The position numbers and the translations under genes are program-made. A stretch of DNA of 7,349 nt from CALOCY01 sp942491975 (GTDB lineage: Bacteria > Bacteroidota > Bacteroidia > Bacteroidales > Prolixibacteraceae): assembly GCA_942491975.1 (NCBI GenBank), contig CALOCY010000007.1, forward strand, positions 1 through 7,349, given 5' to 3'. Positions 1 through 6,381 of this stretch are shown here, in pieces. Positions within the stretch are counted from its first letter, which is position 1; each line of letters begins with the position of its first letter. Below the pieces are notes generated by a model that made no database searches, had not been told where the DNA came from, and saw nothing but the letters and a program-made list of their open reading frames with translations.

Positions 1-25
1 GTCGGCTGACCTACAGTTTGTAGGT
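1..25. repeat. Short palindrome with an inverted partner at 3683-3704
   Basis: Positions 9-25 read ACCTACA-GTT-TGTAGGT, a perfect 7-base stem with a 3-base loop. Positions 1-23 also match the reverse complement of 3682-3704 at 21 of 23 bases, including the flanking GTCGGC. This suggests two copies of one short element end, in opposite orientation, but the matching tract is too short to name a family. Confidence 0.5.
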
Positions 26-87
26 TTTCTTGTGTATGTAGGTACGGTCCGAGAAAAATGTTTTAGATCTTGTTTTTTATATTTTTC

Positions 88-257
88 ATCGGGTTTTTTG
101 TTTACAATGCCGACTCGCTGGATGGTAGAAATACTGACGAAGTTTGCGAATTCCTGTATTGAGCCTTTGGCTGTTAAAACCTAACACGAATACAGCCTTC
201 TGCTGCTCCATTGAAACGGTTGACCAATTCGGTGTCGTTTTTTGCTTGATTTAGCAA
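88..257 (+). repeat. Left copy of a direct repeat found at both window ends
   Basis: This stretch aligns in the same orientation with 7183-7349, at an offset of about 7,097 bases. Shared landmarks are GGATGGTAGAA, GAATTCCTGT and a perfect block of about 42 bases covering CCTAACACGAATACAGCC, the CTTCTGCTGCTCCATTG segment and AAACGGTT. Similarity fades before position 88. The right copy runs off the window, so the full length is unknown. It could be a direct repeat bordering a composite element, or two successive units of a higher-order tandem array. Confidence 0.8.
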
Positions 258-480
258 ATGAAAAAAAAAACACCGAGCTTGGTGTTACTCACCTCAAAAG
301 TCAAAGCTGGTTTCAGCAGTTCTGGATGCACAGTTTTCGAAAATGTATACGTATTGCACAGAAATGCGAATGAAATATACTTGTACTTAGCAGATTCTGC
401 TTTTTTTCGCAGACGCGAAAAAGAGCTCGTAAAACTCAGTGTAATTGTATTTGTAAATTATTTTGTGAAGTTTTTGAAGG
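171..480 (+). repeat. Diverged unit A of a ~274-base repeat family
   Basis: The unit begins near CTGTTAAAACCTAACACG and carries the family landmark CCTTCTGCTGC at 196. It continues through GGTGTTACTC, a GATTTCAG-like segment and TGCGAATGA. The same landmarks occur in the same order in unit B (CCTTCTGCTGC at 642, CCTGGTGTTACTC, CTGATTTCAGACC, AAGCGAATGAT). The 3' boundary is unclear because similarity fades after about 420. A 76-codon frame at 258-488 lies inside this repeat and shows no protein family features. Confidence 0.6.
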
Positions 481-564
481 GCAGTTAAATGACTTATTAA
501 AAGAAGTTGAATGAGTGACATGTACTGATTAAAAAAACATTTTATTTTCGCATGTGTAGAGCAT

Positions 565-610
565 CGCATGATCGCATGATTGTTTGTTTCTTTGCTTGCT
601 TGCTTGTTTA
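565..610. repeat. Small simple repeats at the outer edge of the left arm
   Basis: CGCATGAT is present twice in tandem at 565-580. It is followed by a TTTG/GCTT-rich tract (TTTGCTTGCTTGCTTG). The left foldback arm begins at about 606, immediately after this tract, so the breakpoint of the inverted duplication lies in or beside a slippage-prone simple repeat. No matching simple repeat is seen outside the right arm. Confidence 0.6.
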
Positions 611-624
611 CTGTCAATTGACGA

Positions 625-890
625 ATAAAAATTGATTAAAGCCTTCTGCTGCGTCATTAAAATGTTCCACAAAATCGGTGCCGTTGTCTACAGGATTCAG
701 GATATTGTACAACGCCGCGCCTGGTGTTACTCGTATGAAAGCAAATGCTGATTTCAGACCTGCTGTGCTCCCGGCTTTTGCTGCAAATGAATTTCACATG
801 AGTTCCACTGCAAAGCGAATGATAATATTTTGGCAGACTCTAGTTTTCATAGAATTGGTTAAGCTCAAGCGCATACTGCAACAGCTTTGT
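625..890 (+). repeat. Unit B of the ~274-base repeat family (left arm)
   Basis: The landmark CCTTCTGCTGC lies at 642, 274 bases before the same landmark of unit C (916), so B and C are adjacent tandem copies. B shares ordered blocks with unit A. Its mirror image is in the right arm at about 6474-6739. A 106-codon frame at 678-998 crosses the unit and is kept in the mirror copy (6312-6686, minus strand). It resembles no known protein, and its conservation follows from the DNA duplication. Confidence 0.7.
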
Positions 891-985
891 CTGCTGAAAC
901 CTCACATGCATAAAACCTTCTGCTTCGCCATTTATATGGTCTACAATTTTGGTGCCGTGGTCCGCCTTCCTCAGAGTTATGATAT
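891..985 (+). repeat. Partial unit C of the ~274-base repeat family (left arm)
   Basis: The unit starts at CTGCTGAAACCTCACATGC, which corresponds to CTGTTAAAACCTAACACG of unit A. It proceeds through CCTTCTGCTTCGCCATTTA and GGTGCCGTGGTCC. It is cut off where the two foldback arms lose similarity, near 983. The mirror copy is at about 6380-6473. Confidence 0.65.
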
Positions 986-1112
986 GTACAGGAGATGAAG
1001 GAAAGCGAATTTAGCGTAAGCTTGGGCGCGAGAATGGTTCACGGAAAAAGTATTTCTAATTAGTGTTGCAAATATTGTTCATGTGAACGTATTTGCTGTT
1101 TGGTAGTATTAT
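983..1112 (+). other. Non-matching patch within the left arm, with a hairpin
   Basis: Between CCTCAGAGTTATGA and GGGTAGCTCTCCCGAACG the left arm differs from the right arm (6206-6381) in length and sequence. A near-perfect hairpin lies at 1068-1096, with GCAAATA pairing with TATTTGC and TTCA with TGAA. A related hairpin motif and the word AATTAGTGTTGC also occur in the right patch, but in a different order. No gene is seen here. Confidence 0.6.
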
Positions 1113-1360
1113 GGGTAGCTCTCCCGAACGTGTGTCTAGTAAGCAGGTGCTTTTCTTTCAAAATCATTCGGTACCCGTGCTGAAATACCATCGGAGCTTC
1201 TCCTTAGCGACTGAGGTCAAGTCTCATTGAACGGCCTTGTGTTAGCGTATTTGACTGTGCATTGTCTGTCTCTAATATTGAATATAGATGTCAATAGTTA
1301 AGGGCTATTGTCCCTGTTGGAATGTTGTTCAACGGATATGCTAGTTCATCTCGATGATTA

Positions 1361-1844
1361 TTTGGCCCAATGACCGACAATATACGACGCTCGTGCGTAG
1401 TCCAATATTGCAGTCGTGCAAGTGGCCAGCAAACTCGTTTTGACAACTGTTGTTTGCTCAGTTGCTGCTGATTTTAATGAAGGCAATGTTCCAGCAGCAA
1501 TGAAAAAATTGAGGAATAATTTATCAGCCGGTCCTGTTGGCTTTCCAAAATTAATGTTTAAACGGTTAAAGCGTTGTTTTGCAACACCACATGAAATGTG
1601 GTCTCAGCCTGCTGTTCATATCCATCTGTTAGTTGTTTCGCATCTTATTGAGTATCGCGGAAGACGCCAGTTGCAATGTAATATTAAAATTGTGTGATAC
1701 CTCCTCTTCGCTCATATTGCTGAATGTCAACATGACTAGTCGGTCACGGTCACTGACCAAATGCGTCTGCGAATGACTGGAAAACTGGACCACGCACGAA
1801 CATAGCGTCGTCGCGGTCAATGAGCACTGGCCTACATTGACGTG
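1361..1844 (+). mobile_element. Non-autonomous TIR DNA element, copy 1, interrupted
   Basis: The left end carries CAATGACCGAC followed by CGACGCTCGTGCGTAGTCCA. The right end carries the inverse: ACTGGACCACGCACGAACAT, then GCGTCG and CGGTCAATG (1814-1822). The imperfect terminal inverted repeat is about 60 bases. The uninterrupted copy at 6808-6992 goes straight from TTTTGACAACT to ATTGCTGA...ACTAGTCGGTCAC. In copy 1 those points are separated by about 264 extra bases (about 1450-1713). The extra DNA contains a reverse transcriptase fragment. No transposase is present. The superfamily is unassigned because target-site duplications are not clear. Confidence 0.75.
1463..1600 (+). pseudogene. Reverse transcriptase N-terminal fragment (LINE remnant)
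   Basis: In frame with 1416 this encodes an AAMKKLRNNLSAGPVGFP segment (near 1494-1547) followed by FKRLKRCFATP. This corresponds to the start of the RT domain in CR1/Jockey-type non-LTR elements, typically a ...KLKNNKSPGPDGIP...LK.L... pattern. The normally conserved Asp of GPDG is Val here. After a single-base shift, LLFISIC resembles the next family segment. It lies inside the insertion that splits DNA element copy 1, on the same strand and upstream of the larger RT remnant at 2469-3128, so both probably come from one original LINE. It is a decayed fragment, not an expressed protein. Confidence 0.65.
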
Positions 1845-2468
1845 ACATGCATTAGCAGCTGCGACGAGCACAACTGAACAAATCTGCGTGTATACGCTTT
1901 GACAAAAGAGTTCAGTGGTGTCCTGAACTTATTTCTGCCAACGGGGTGCCCATTAAATGGTTCAAAGCTGCCGCTATTTTGTTATTGGAAGAACACTTAA
2001 ACCCTTCTTTGATGATGAAAAGTCACGTTTTTCGTGTCTTTATTGCTTTATTTAGTAAAGTCGGGCGATTTACCTCTGAACCCATTCTGGTCAGCTTGAT
2101 ACGTGCGAAGTGTGTGAAGAATTTGCTATATGTCACTGATGCATGTTCGTTGCTATCTCGTCAGAAACACTCTCTTTATTTCACTATCACTCGTCTGTTT
2201 GTGATAATATTCCGAACTGGTTCTCCGTTGACAGACAATTAGTGTCAAGCAAACGTTAACTTTTGCCGGTTAAAAGTCAGATAATAATTATTCGCACAGA
2301 TAGATTTCCGAAAATAGCATGCGTTGTCTGTTTCTCTAATGAAAGAAAATTCGACAAGAAATGAAACATAATTTATATCATAAACATTATTTTCTTGTGT
2401 AACTCTCTCCCTCACAATACTAGCACTACAGTTTAGTTGCATAAAAGCAGTTTTACTACCAAAATTAT
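1845..2468 (+). other. Arm interior; possible weak LINE trace, otherwise unrecognised
   Basis: This stretch lies between the DNA element and the clear RT remnant. Around 1940-1990 the frame starting with GTG at 1946 reads VPIKWFKAAAILL, which resembles the VPxxWKxAxVxPxFKK segment after the RT N-terminal motif. The FKKG and NYRPISL motifs that should follow are absent, so this is only a possible trace. A 98-codon frame at 1946-2242 and a 65-codon minus-strand frame at 2245-2442 have identical peptides in the other arm, which reflects DNA identity and not selection. Nothing else is recognised. Confidence 0.35.
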
Positions 2469-3128
2469 GACGTTCGGCACAAAGCGAAGCATTACGGAAA
2501 ATGAAGCTGGAGAGATATGGGATGAAAGGCGAACTACTACGACTGCTCTATGATTTTTTGACTGGCCAGCAACGGCGGACGCGAGTCGGCAAGTGACTGA
2601 CTGGCAGCATTGGCCTTTACATTGGTATACTGCAGGGCTCATGTATAGGTCCGCTATTGTTTCTCCTATTGTTTCTCCTATTTACTAGTGATCTTTTTTT
2701 AGTTTTGACTCTTCAGTAACACCTGAACTTTACGCCGATGACATAAAGTTTAACGCATCGCTACATTGCAGCATAATTTGGACAGGGCCAGTGAACTGGG
2801 TCAACACGTGGCAGCTGTCCATCTCATAAAGGAACGCAGTACATCGTATCTCCGTCGAAATAGGCACCCCGATCTAGCAGCATCAGAACTATTCTCTATT
2901 AACAGTAATCCACTGTCAAATATGAGGAAGTTGCTGATCTTGGTGCGACAGTTGGTGCCGAACTGAAAATATCATCGCACACCAGTAAAGTGACCCCGCA
3001 AAAGTCAGTAGATACAGACTAACTATGAAAAGTTTTCTGTCACGTGACACCGCAACTCTAGTCAAAGCGTTCAAAATGTATGTGGTGAAACGTGAACTTC
3101 GACGTTTTACCGGGGCTATAAACTGTTA
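2469..3128 (+). pseudogene. Decayed CR1/Jockey-like non-LTR reverse transcriptase
   Basis: Three forward frames must be joined to read this RT. A possible end of motif A, DVRHKA, is at 2469-2486. From 2501 comes MKLERYGMKGELLRLLYDFL then TGQQRRTRVGK and a TGA stop (2594). After that come ILQGSCIGPLLF (motif B region, about 2627-2662), a frameshift after the TAA at 2717, and LYADDIKF with the catalytic YADD at 2731-2742. The 2766 frame gives LQHNLDRASE and the YADD frame WVNTWQLSIS. NRHPDLAASELFSINSNPLS, DLGATVGAELKISSHTSKVT (2936 on) and FLSRDTATLVKAFKMYV (3031 on) follow. The last readable part, RRFTGAI, ends where a TA-flanked element begins (3121). The order matches the RT of CR1/Jockey-type LINEs. 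At least four frameshifts and several stops make it inactive. The first 30 bases are in the foldback arm; the rest is single-copy. Confidence 0.88.
2654..2677 (+). repeat. 12-base in-frame tandem duplication within the RT remnant
   Basis: CTATTGTTTCTC occurs twice in tandem (2654-2665, 2666-2677). It expands the expected GPLLFLLF sequence after motif B to GPLLFLLLFLLF without changing frame. This is typical of replication slippage. It may predate or postdate the loss of function. Confidence 0.85.
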
Positions 3129-3358
3129 AGATTTTTGCATTAATAATGCTGTACATCCGTCCACATCTGCTGTTGTTGAAATATGGTTGCTGAAAGAATC
3201 CTGCATGCATTAGACGTTCTGCTGCGCCACTCATGCTGTCTAGTAGTACTTCAGTGATGCGGTCCTAAGCAGCTGGCGGTCGTTATGAACCCATTAGCCA
3301 CTACATGCGCATGAATCTCTGCATTATCTGTATATTAATGCAAAAAAACTTAACAGTT
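3121..3358. mobile_element. TA-flanked miniature inverted-repeat element
   Basis: AACTGTTAAGATTTTTGCAT then TAATA (3121-3145) is the near-perfect inverse of TATTAATGC...CTTAACAGTT (3333-3358). Both ends are bordered by TA (3119-3120 and 3359-3360). TIRs of about 26 bases, a length of 238 bases, TA flanks and no coding capacity fit a Tc1/mariner-type MITE. It interrupts the LINE remnant after RRFTGAI, so it inserted after the LINE. Its interior (about 3190-3267) resembles the ~274-base repeat family: TTGCTGAAAG, CATGCATTAGACGTTCTGCT, GCGCCACT and GCGGTCC. Confidence 0.7.
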
Positions 3359-3360
3359 TA

Positions 3361-3680
3361 GAACACCGATTAAGGCCGTCATACTAACTCTTCTAAAACA
3401 GCAAATATCATTTTGCTATGACCCATGAGGATGGTAAGAATTGAGTGGCTCAGGGCAATTACCAAGTTTATTGGGTTTCGTCAAGTTACAAAATGCTGAG
3501 AAAAACGAAGTTGAAACTTTTGATAGTTCACATAGTAATTATCTTTACTTGTATGCCTGCAAAATTGATAATTTTTTCAACACTTTAGTGCAGAAAAAAA
3601 TCGTATTGGACGGCATGCAAGTTTTTAGACCATATACGCGTTAAAAATGCCTACATTTTAGATTCTAGTACTAAAATTGG
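3361..3680. other. Stretch with no recognised feature
   Basis: This is AT-rich DNA between the miniature element and the tandem repeats. I see no RT continuation after 3360. The 67-codon frame at 3441-3644 has no recognisable motif and no intron or promoter signals that I can support. Confidence 0.5.
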
Positions 3681-3682
3681 TT

Positions 3683-3704
3683 CTACAAACTGTAGGTGGG
3701 CCGA
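3683..3704. repeat. Inverted partner of the palindrome at window start
   Basis: CTACA-AAC-TGTAG forms a small hairpin at 3683-3695 and continues into GTGGGCCGAC. The reverse complement matches positions 1-23 at 21 of 23 bases. It lies just before the 154-base tandem repeat. Confidence 0.5.
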
Positions 3705-3728
3705 CAGTATGTCAGTGCGGCGTTCGCT

Positions 3729-4052
3729 CCGTGACTTTAGACCTACTTTTGCATATGTGGGAGGTCATCATACATCATCGCCATTGGTTCATTTGCATCG
3801 GCGACCCAAAACTTAGTAGGGGTAGCACCGGGAATGGCGCTTCTATCTTCTTCCATTTTTGAGTTATGCGCGTTTTACGAATTCCGTCACCTTTGACCTA
3901 CATTTGCATATTAGAAGTCATTGGAGAACATCGCCATTGGTTCAGCTGCATCGGCGGCCCCAAACTTAGTGGGGGTAGCACTTGGAATGGCACTTCTATC
4001 TCATTCCATTCTTGAGTTTTGGGCGTTTTACACATTCCGTGACCTTTGACCG
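3729..4052 (+). repeat. Tandem repeat, ~154-base unit, two copies
   Basis: Unit 1 (about 3729-3880) and unit 2 (about 3884-4033) share CATCGCCATTGGTTCA, GCATCGGCG, CAAACTTAGT, GGGGTAGCAC, GGAATGGC and CTTCTATCT. They also share TTGAGTT, GCGTTTTAC and ATTCCGT. Spacing between equivalent points is 153-155 bases. Each unit ends at a CCGT(C/G)ACCTTTGACC junction, and the last junction (4037-4051) leads into the next repeat block. A 61-codon frame across unit 1 is incidental. The repeat family is not one I can name. Confidence 0.85.
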
Positions 4053-4075
4053 TCAACGCTTGTGTATTGTGACGA

Positions 4076-4430
4076 AACGGTGACAGATAGACACATAGTT
4101 ACTATGGGGGACGAATAGGAAACCACCCCCTGCGAGTTCAACGCGACCTTGACCTTTGACCTTGGATGACCTTGAAAGGAGATACGGCAAGGTCAACGAG
4201 TTTGAAGCGCAATATCTCGACAACGGTGACAGATAGACACATAGTTACTATGGGGCACTAATAGGAAACCACCCCCTGCGAGTTCAACGCGACCTTGACC
4301 TTTGACCTTGGATGACCTTGAAAGGAGATACGGCACGAACGGTGACAAATAGAGACATATTGAAATTCCCATATTTCGGTGGTTGCCCCCAGCTTTATGA
4401 CCATACCCTACGGCAAAGTCAAAACAGTAA
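4076..4430 (+). repeat. Tandem repeat, 146-base unit, two copies plus a degenerate third
   Basis: AACGGTGACAGATAG starts units at 4076 and 4222, and a diverged AACGGTGACAAATAG starts a third at 4338. The first 114 bases of units 1 and 2 differ at only two positions. Unit 2 lacks about 30 bases at its end (from AAGGTCAACGAG to the ATCTCG region), so unit 3 follows after 116 bases. Unit 3 keeps only scattered similarity up to about 4430. Near-identity shows recent duplication or conversion. Each full unit holds a cluster of GACCTT words. Confidence 0.92.
4145..4175 (-). promoter_or_regulatory. Cluster of nuclear-receptor-like half-sites (tentative)
   Basis: On the minus strand this reads four AGGTC-type half-sites in direct orientation. 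Two of them form AGGTCA-A-AGGTCA, a perfect DR1 arrangement (TGACCTTTGACCT at 4150-4162), as bound by RXR heterodimers and HNF4 in animals. The cluster is repeated exactly 146 bases downstream (4296-4308). A binding role is inferred from the motif only. The words may simply be satellite composition. Confidence 0.3.
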
Positions 4431-4700
4431 TATTAGGTATACGCGATATTAACAAAATATTGATATGATTCGGTCTGTGAACAGTAAACAAGTTGCGCAA
4501 TATAAAATTATGTCCACGTAAATGCAGCACTCAACTCTACGATGACAATCTATCACTAAGAGCAATAACCCCTTTTGTCACACAATATCACTTACTAAAA
4601 TTTGATATAAATAATCAACAGTAATTGGGCTGAGAAATAATATATTTTATACACTAAAGTGGTTGTTAGCATTAATTTCGAAGCTAAGAAATACATTGAC
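4431..4700. other. AT-rich stretch with no recognised feature
   Basis: I see no open frame, RNA gene, inverted-repeat element or tandem repeat. An AAGTGGTT word at 4657-4664 is the inverse of the AACCACTT words in the following hairpin repeats, which may extend that element leftward. Confidence 0.5.
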
Positions 4701-4711
4701 GTTAGAACAGT

Positions 4712-4810
4712 AACCACTTCTATTTGTAAACGTGGTAAGTGACATAGGCCCACAGCCTGGTAATAACGTTAAGCTTGGGCAAGAACCACTTTTATTTACA
4801 TACGTGGTTA
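4712..4810 (+). repeat. 72-base direct repeat with hairpin motifs
   Basis: AACCACTTCTATTTGTAAACGTGGTA (positions 4712-4737) recurs as a similar 26-base block at 4784-4809. Each copy can fold, with (A)ACCAC pairing with GTGGT(T) around a loop of about 14 bases. Read in frame from 4714 the two copies encode PLLFVNVV and PLLFTYVV. The first is followed by SDIGPQPGN. The block abuts the inner end of the right arm (4817). Confidence 0.65.
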
Positions 4811-5470
4811 TTGGCATCCGTAATGCTTCGCTTTGTGCCGAACGTCATAATTTTGGTAGTAAAACTGCTTTTATGCAACTAAACTGTAGTGCTAGTATTG
4901 TGAGGGAGAGAGTTACACAAGAAAATAATGTTTATGATATAAATTATGTTTCATTTCTTGTCGAATTTTCTTTCATTAGAGAAACAGACAACGCATGCTA
5001 TTTTCGGAAATCTATCTGTGCGAATAATTATTATCTGACTTTTAACCGGCAAAAGTTAACGTTTGCTTGACACTAATTGTCTGTCAACGGAGAACCAGTT
5101 CGGAATATTATCACAAACAGACGAGTGATAGTGAAATAAAGAGAGTGTTTCTGACGAGATAGCAACGAACATGCATCAGTGACATATAGCAAATTCTTCA
5201 CACACTTCGCACGTATCAAGCTGACCAGAATGGGTTCAGAGGTAAATCGCCCGACTTTACTAAATAAAGCAATAAAGACACGAAAAACGTGACTTTTCAT
5301 CATCAAAGAAGGGTTCAAGTGTTCTTCCAATAACAAAATAGCGGCAGCTTTGAACCATTTAATGGGCACCCCGTTGGCAGAAATAAGTTCAGGACACCAC
5401 TGAACTCTTTTGTCAAAGCGTATACACGCAGATTTGTTCAGTTGTGCTCGTCGCAGCTGCTAATGCATGT

Positions 5471-5954
5471 CACGTCAATGTAGGCCAGTGCTCATTGACC
5501 GCGACGACGCTATGTTCGTGCGTGGTCCAGTTTTCCAGTCATTCGCAGACGCATTTGGTCAGTGACCGTGACCGACTAGTCATGTTGACATTCAGCAATA
5601 TGAGCGAAGAGGAGGTATCACACAATTTTAATATTACATTGCAACTGGCGTCTTCCGCGATACTCAATAAGATGCGAAACAACTAACAGATGGATATGAA
5701 CAGCAGGCTGAGACCACATTTCATGTGGTGTTGCAAAACAACGCTTTAACCGTTTAAACATTAATTTTGGAAAGCCAACAGGACCGGCTGATAAATTATT
5801 CCTCAATTTTTTCATTGCTGCTGGAACATTGCCTTCATTAAACTCAGCAGCAACTGAGCAAACTACAGTTGTCAAAACGAGTTTGCTGGCCACTTGCACG
5901 ACTGCAATATTGGACTACGCACGAGCGTCGTATATTGTCGGTCATTGGGCCAAT
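5471..5954 (-). mobile_element. Non-autonomous TIR DNA element, copy 2 (mirror of copy 1)
   Basis: This copy is carried by the right arm and is nearly identical to 1361-1844 in inverse orientation, including the internal RT-bearing insertion. Its outer flank reads TATGATTATTGGCCCAATGAC on the minus strand. That is closer to the solo copy at 6808 (TATGGTTATTGGCACAATGAC) than copy 1 is, so copy 1 has lost a few bases at that edge. Confidence 0.75.
5715..5852 (-). pseudogene. Reverse transcriptase N-terminal fragment, mirror copy
   Basis: This encodes the same KKLRNNLSAGPVGFP and FKRLKRCFATP segments as 1463-1600. The one residue change in the whole 93-codon frame is Glu for Asp before FNEG. 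The Val in place of the family Asp in GPDG is shared, so that change predates the inverted duplication. Confidence 0.65.
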
Positions 5955-6205
5955 AATCATAGGTCGAGATGAACTAGCATATCCGTTGAACAACATTCAA
6001 CAGGGAACAATTCACTGTAACTATTGACATGCTATATTCAATATTAGAGACAGACAATGCACAGTTAAATACGCTAACACAAAGGCCGTTCAATGAGACT
6101 TGAGCCTCTCGCTAAGGAGAAGCTCCGATGGTATTTCAGCACGGTACCGAATGATTTTGAAAGAAAAGCACCTGCTTACTAGACACACGTTCGGGAGAGC
6201 TACCC

Positions 6206-6381
6206 AGAAATGCTACAAAGCAAGATGGCGTTAGACAAATTTATTCAAAAATGAGTTAGCAACACTAATTGAAGAAAGCGTGTTTTTGACTCGTCAATAT
6301 GCAAATATAGGTCACATGAAACATTTGCGTCCTAGGATTGTTAGATTCGAGCTTTGCGTTCTCTGCTGTTGATCATGGTAT
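6206..6381 (-). other. Non-matching patch within the right arm
   Basis: This is the counterpart of 983-1112, about 46 bases longer. On the minus strand it contains a GCAAAT...TTCATGTGA...ATTTGC hairpin-like motif before AATTAGTGTTGC. In the left arm AATTAGTGTTGC comes first. The shared words in altered order suggest local rearrangement and not a simple indel. The minus-strand frame 6312-6686 extends into it and has no recognisable motif beyond the repeat sequence. Confidence 0.55.

Larger units (their letters stand above)
606..2498 (+). repeat. Left arm of a large inverted repeat (foldback)
   Basis: The reverse complement of 4817-6758 matches this arm from GTTTACTGTCAATTGACG at the outer edge to GCATTACGGA at the inner edge. 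Paired coordinates sum to 7315 in the inner part (about 1330-2498) and 7364 in the outermost part (606-965), so the right arm is a net 49 bases longer. The inner part is almost identical between arms; single-base differences include T/G at about 1473 (which changes an Asp codon to Glu) and a silent A/G change near 1999. Small indels occur at 1140-1370, and 983-1112 does not align simply. No target-site duplication is obvious outside the arms. Imperfect identity argues against a palindromic cloning or assembly artefact. Confidence 0.95.

Noticed and set aside
678..998. 106-codon frame, with a longer mirror version at 6312-6686 (minus strand)
   Set aside because: It crosses the 274-base repeat units, shows no protein motif, and is kept in the other arm only because the DNA was duplicated.
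1416..1697. Intact small protein gene
   Set aside because: Only the middle resembles a reverse transcriptase fragment. The start is inside a DNA element, and the tail is frameshifted sequence.
1629..1871. 80-codon minus-strand frame, mirrored at 5444-5686
   Set aside because: It runs through the right inverted end of the DNA element, and its peptide simply translates those repeats.
1946..2242. 98-codon frame with an identical peptide at 5073-5369
   Set aside because: It starts with GTG and has no clear domain. Identity between arms covers non-coding bases equally, so it gives no evidence of selection for protein.
3729..4430. CRISPR-like array
   Set aside because: The units are 146-154 bases in direct tandem without unique spacers, in a eukaryotic-type context.
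4732..5070. 112-codon frame spanning the inner edge of the right arm
   Set aside because: It joins the hairpin repeat to arm sequence at a duplication breakpoint. It starts with GTG and only a short weak motif is recognisable.
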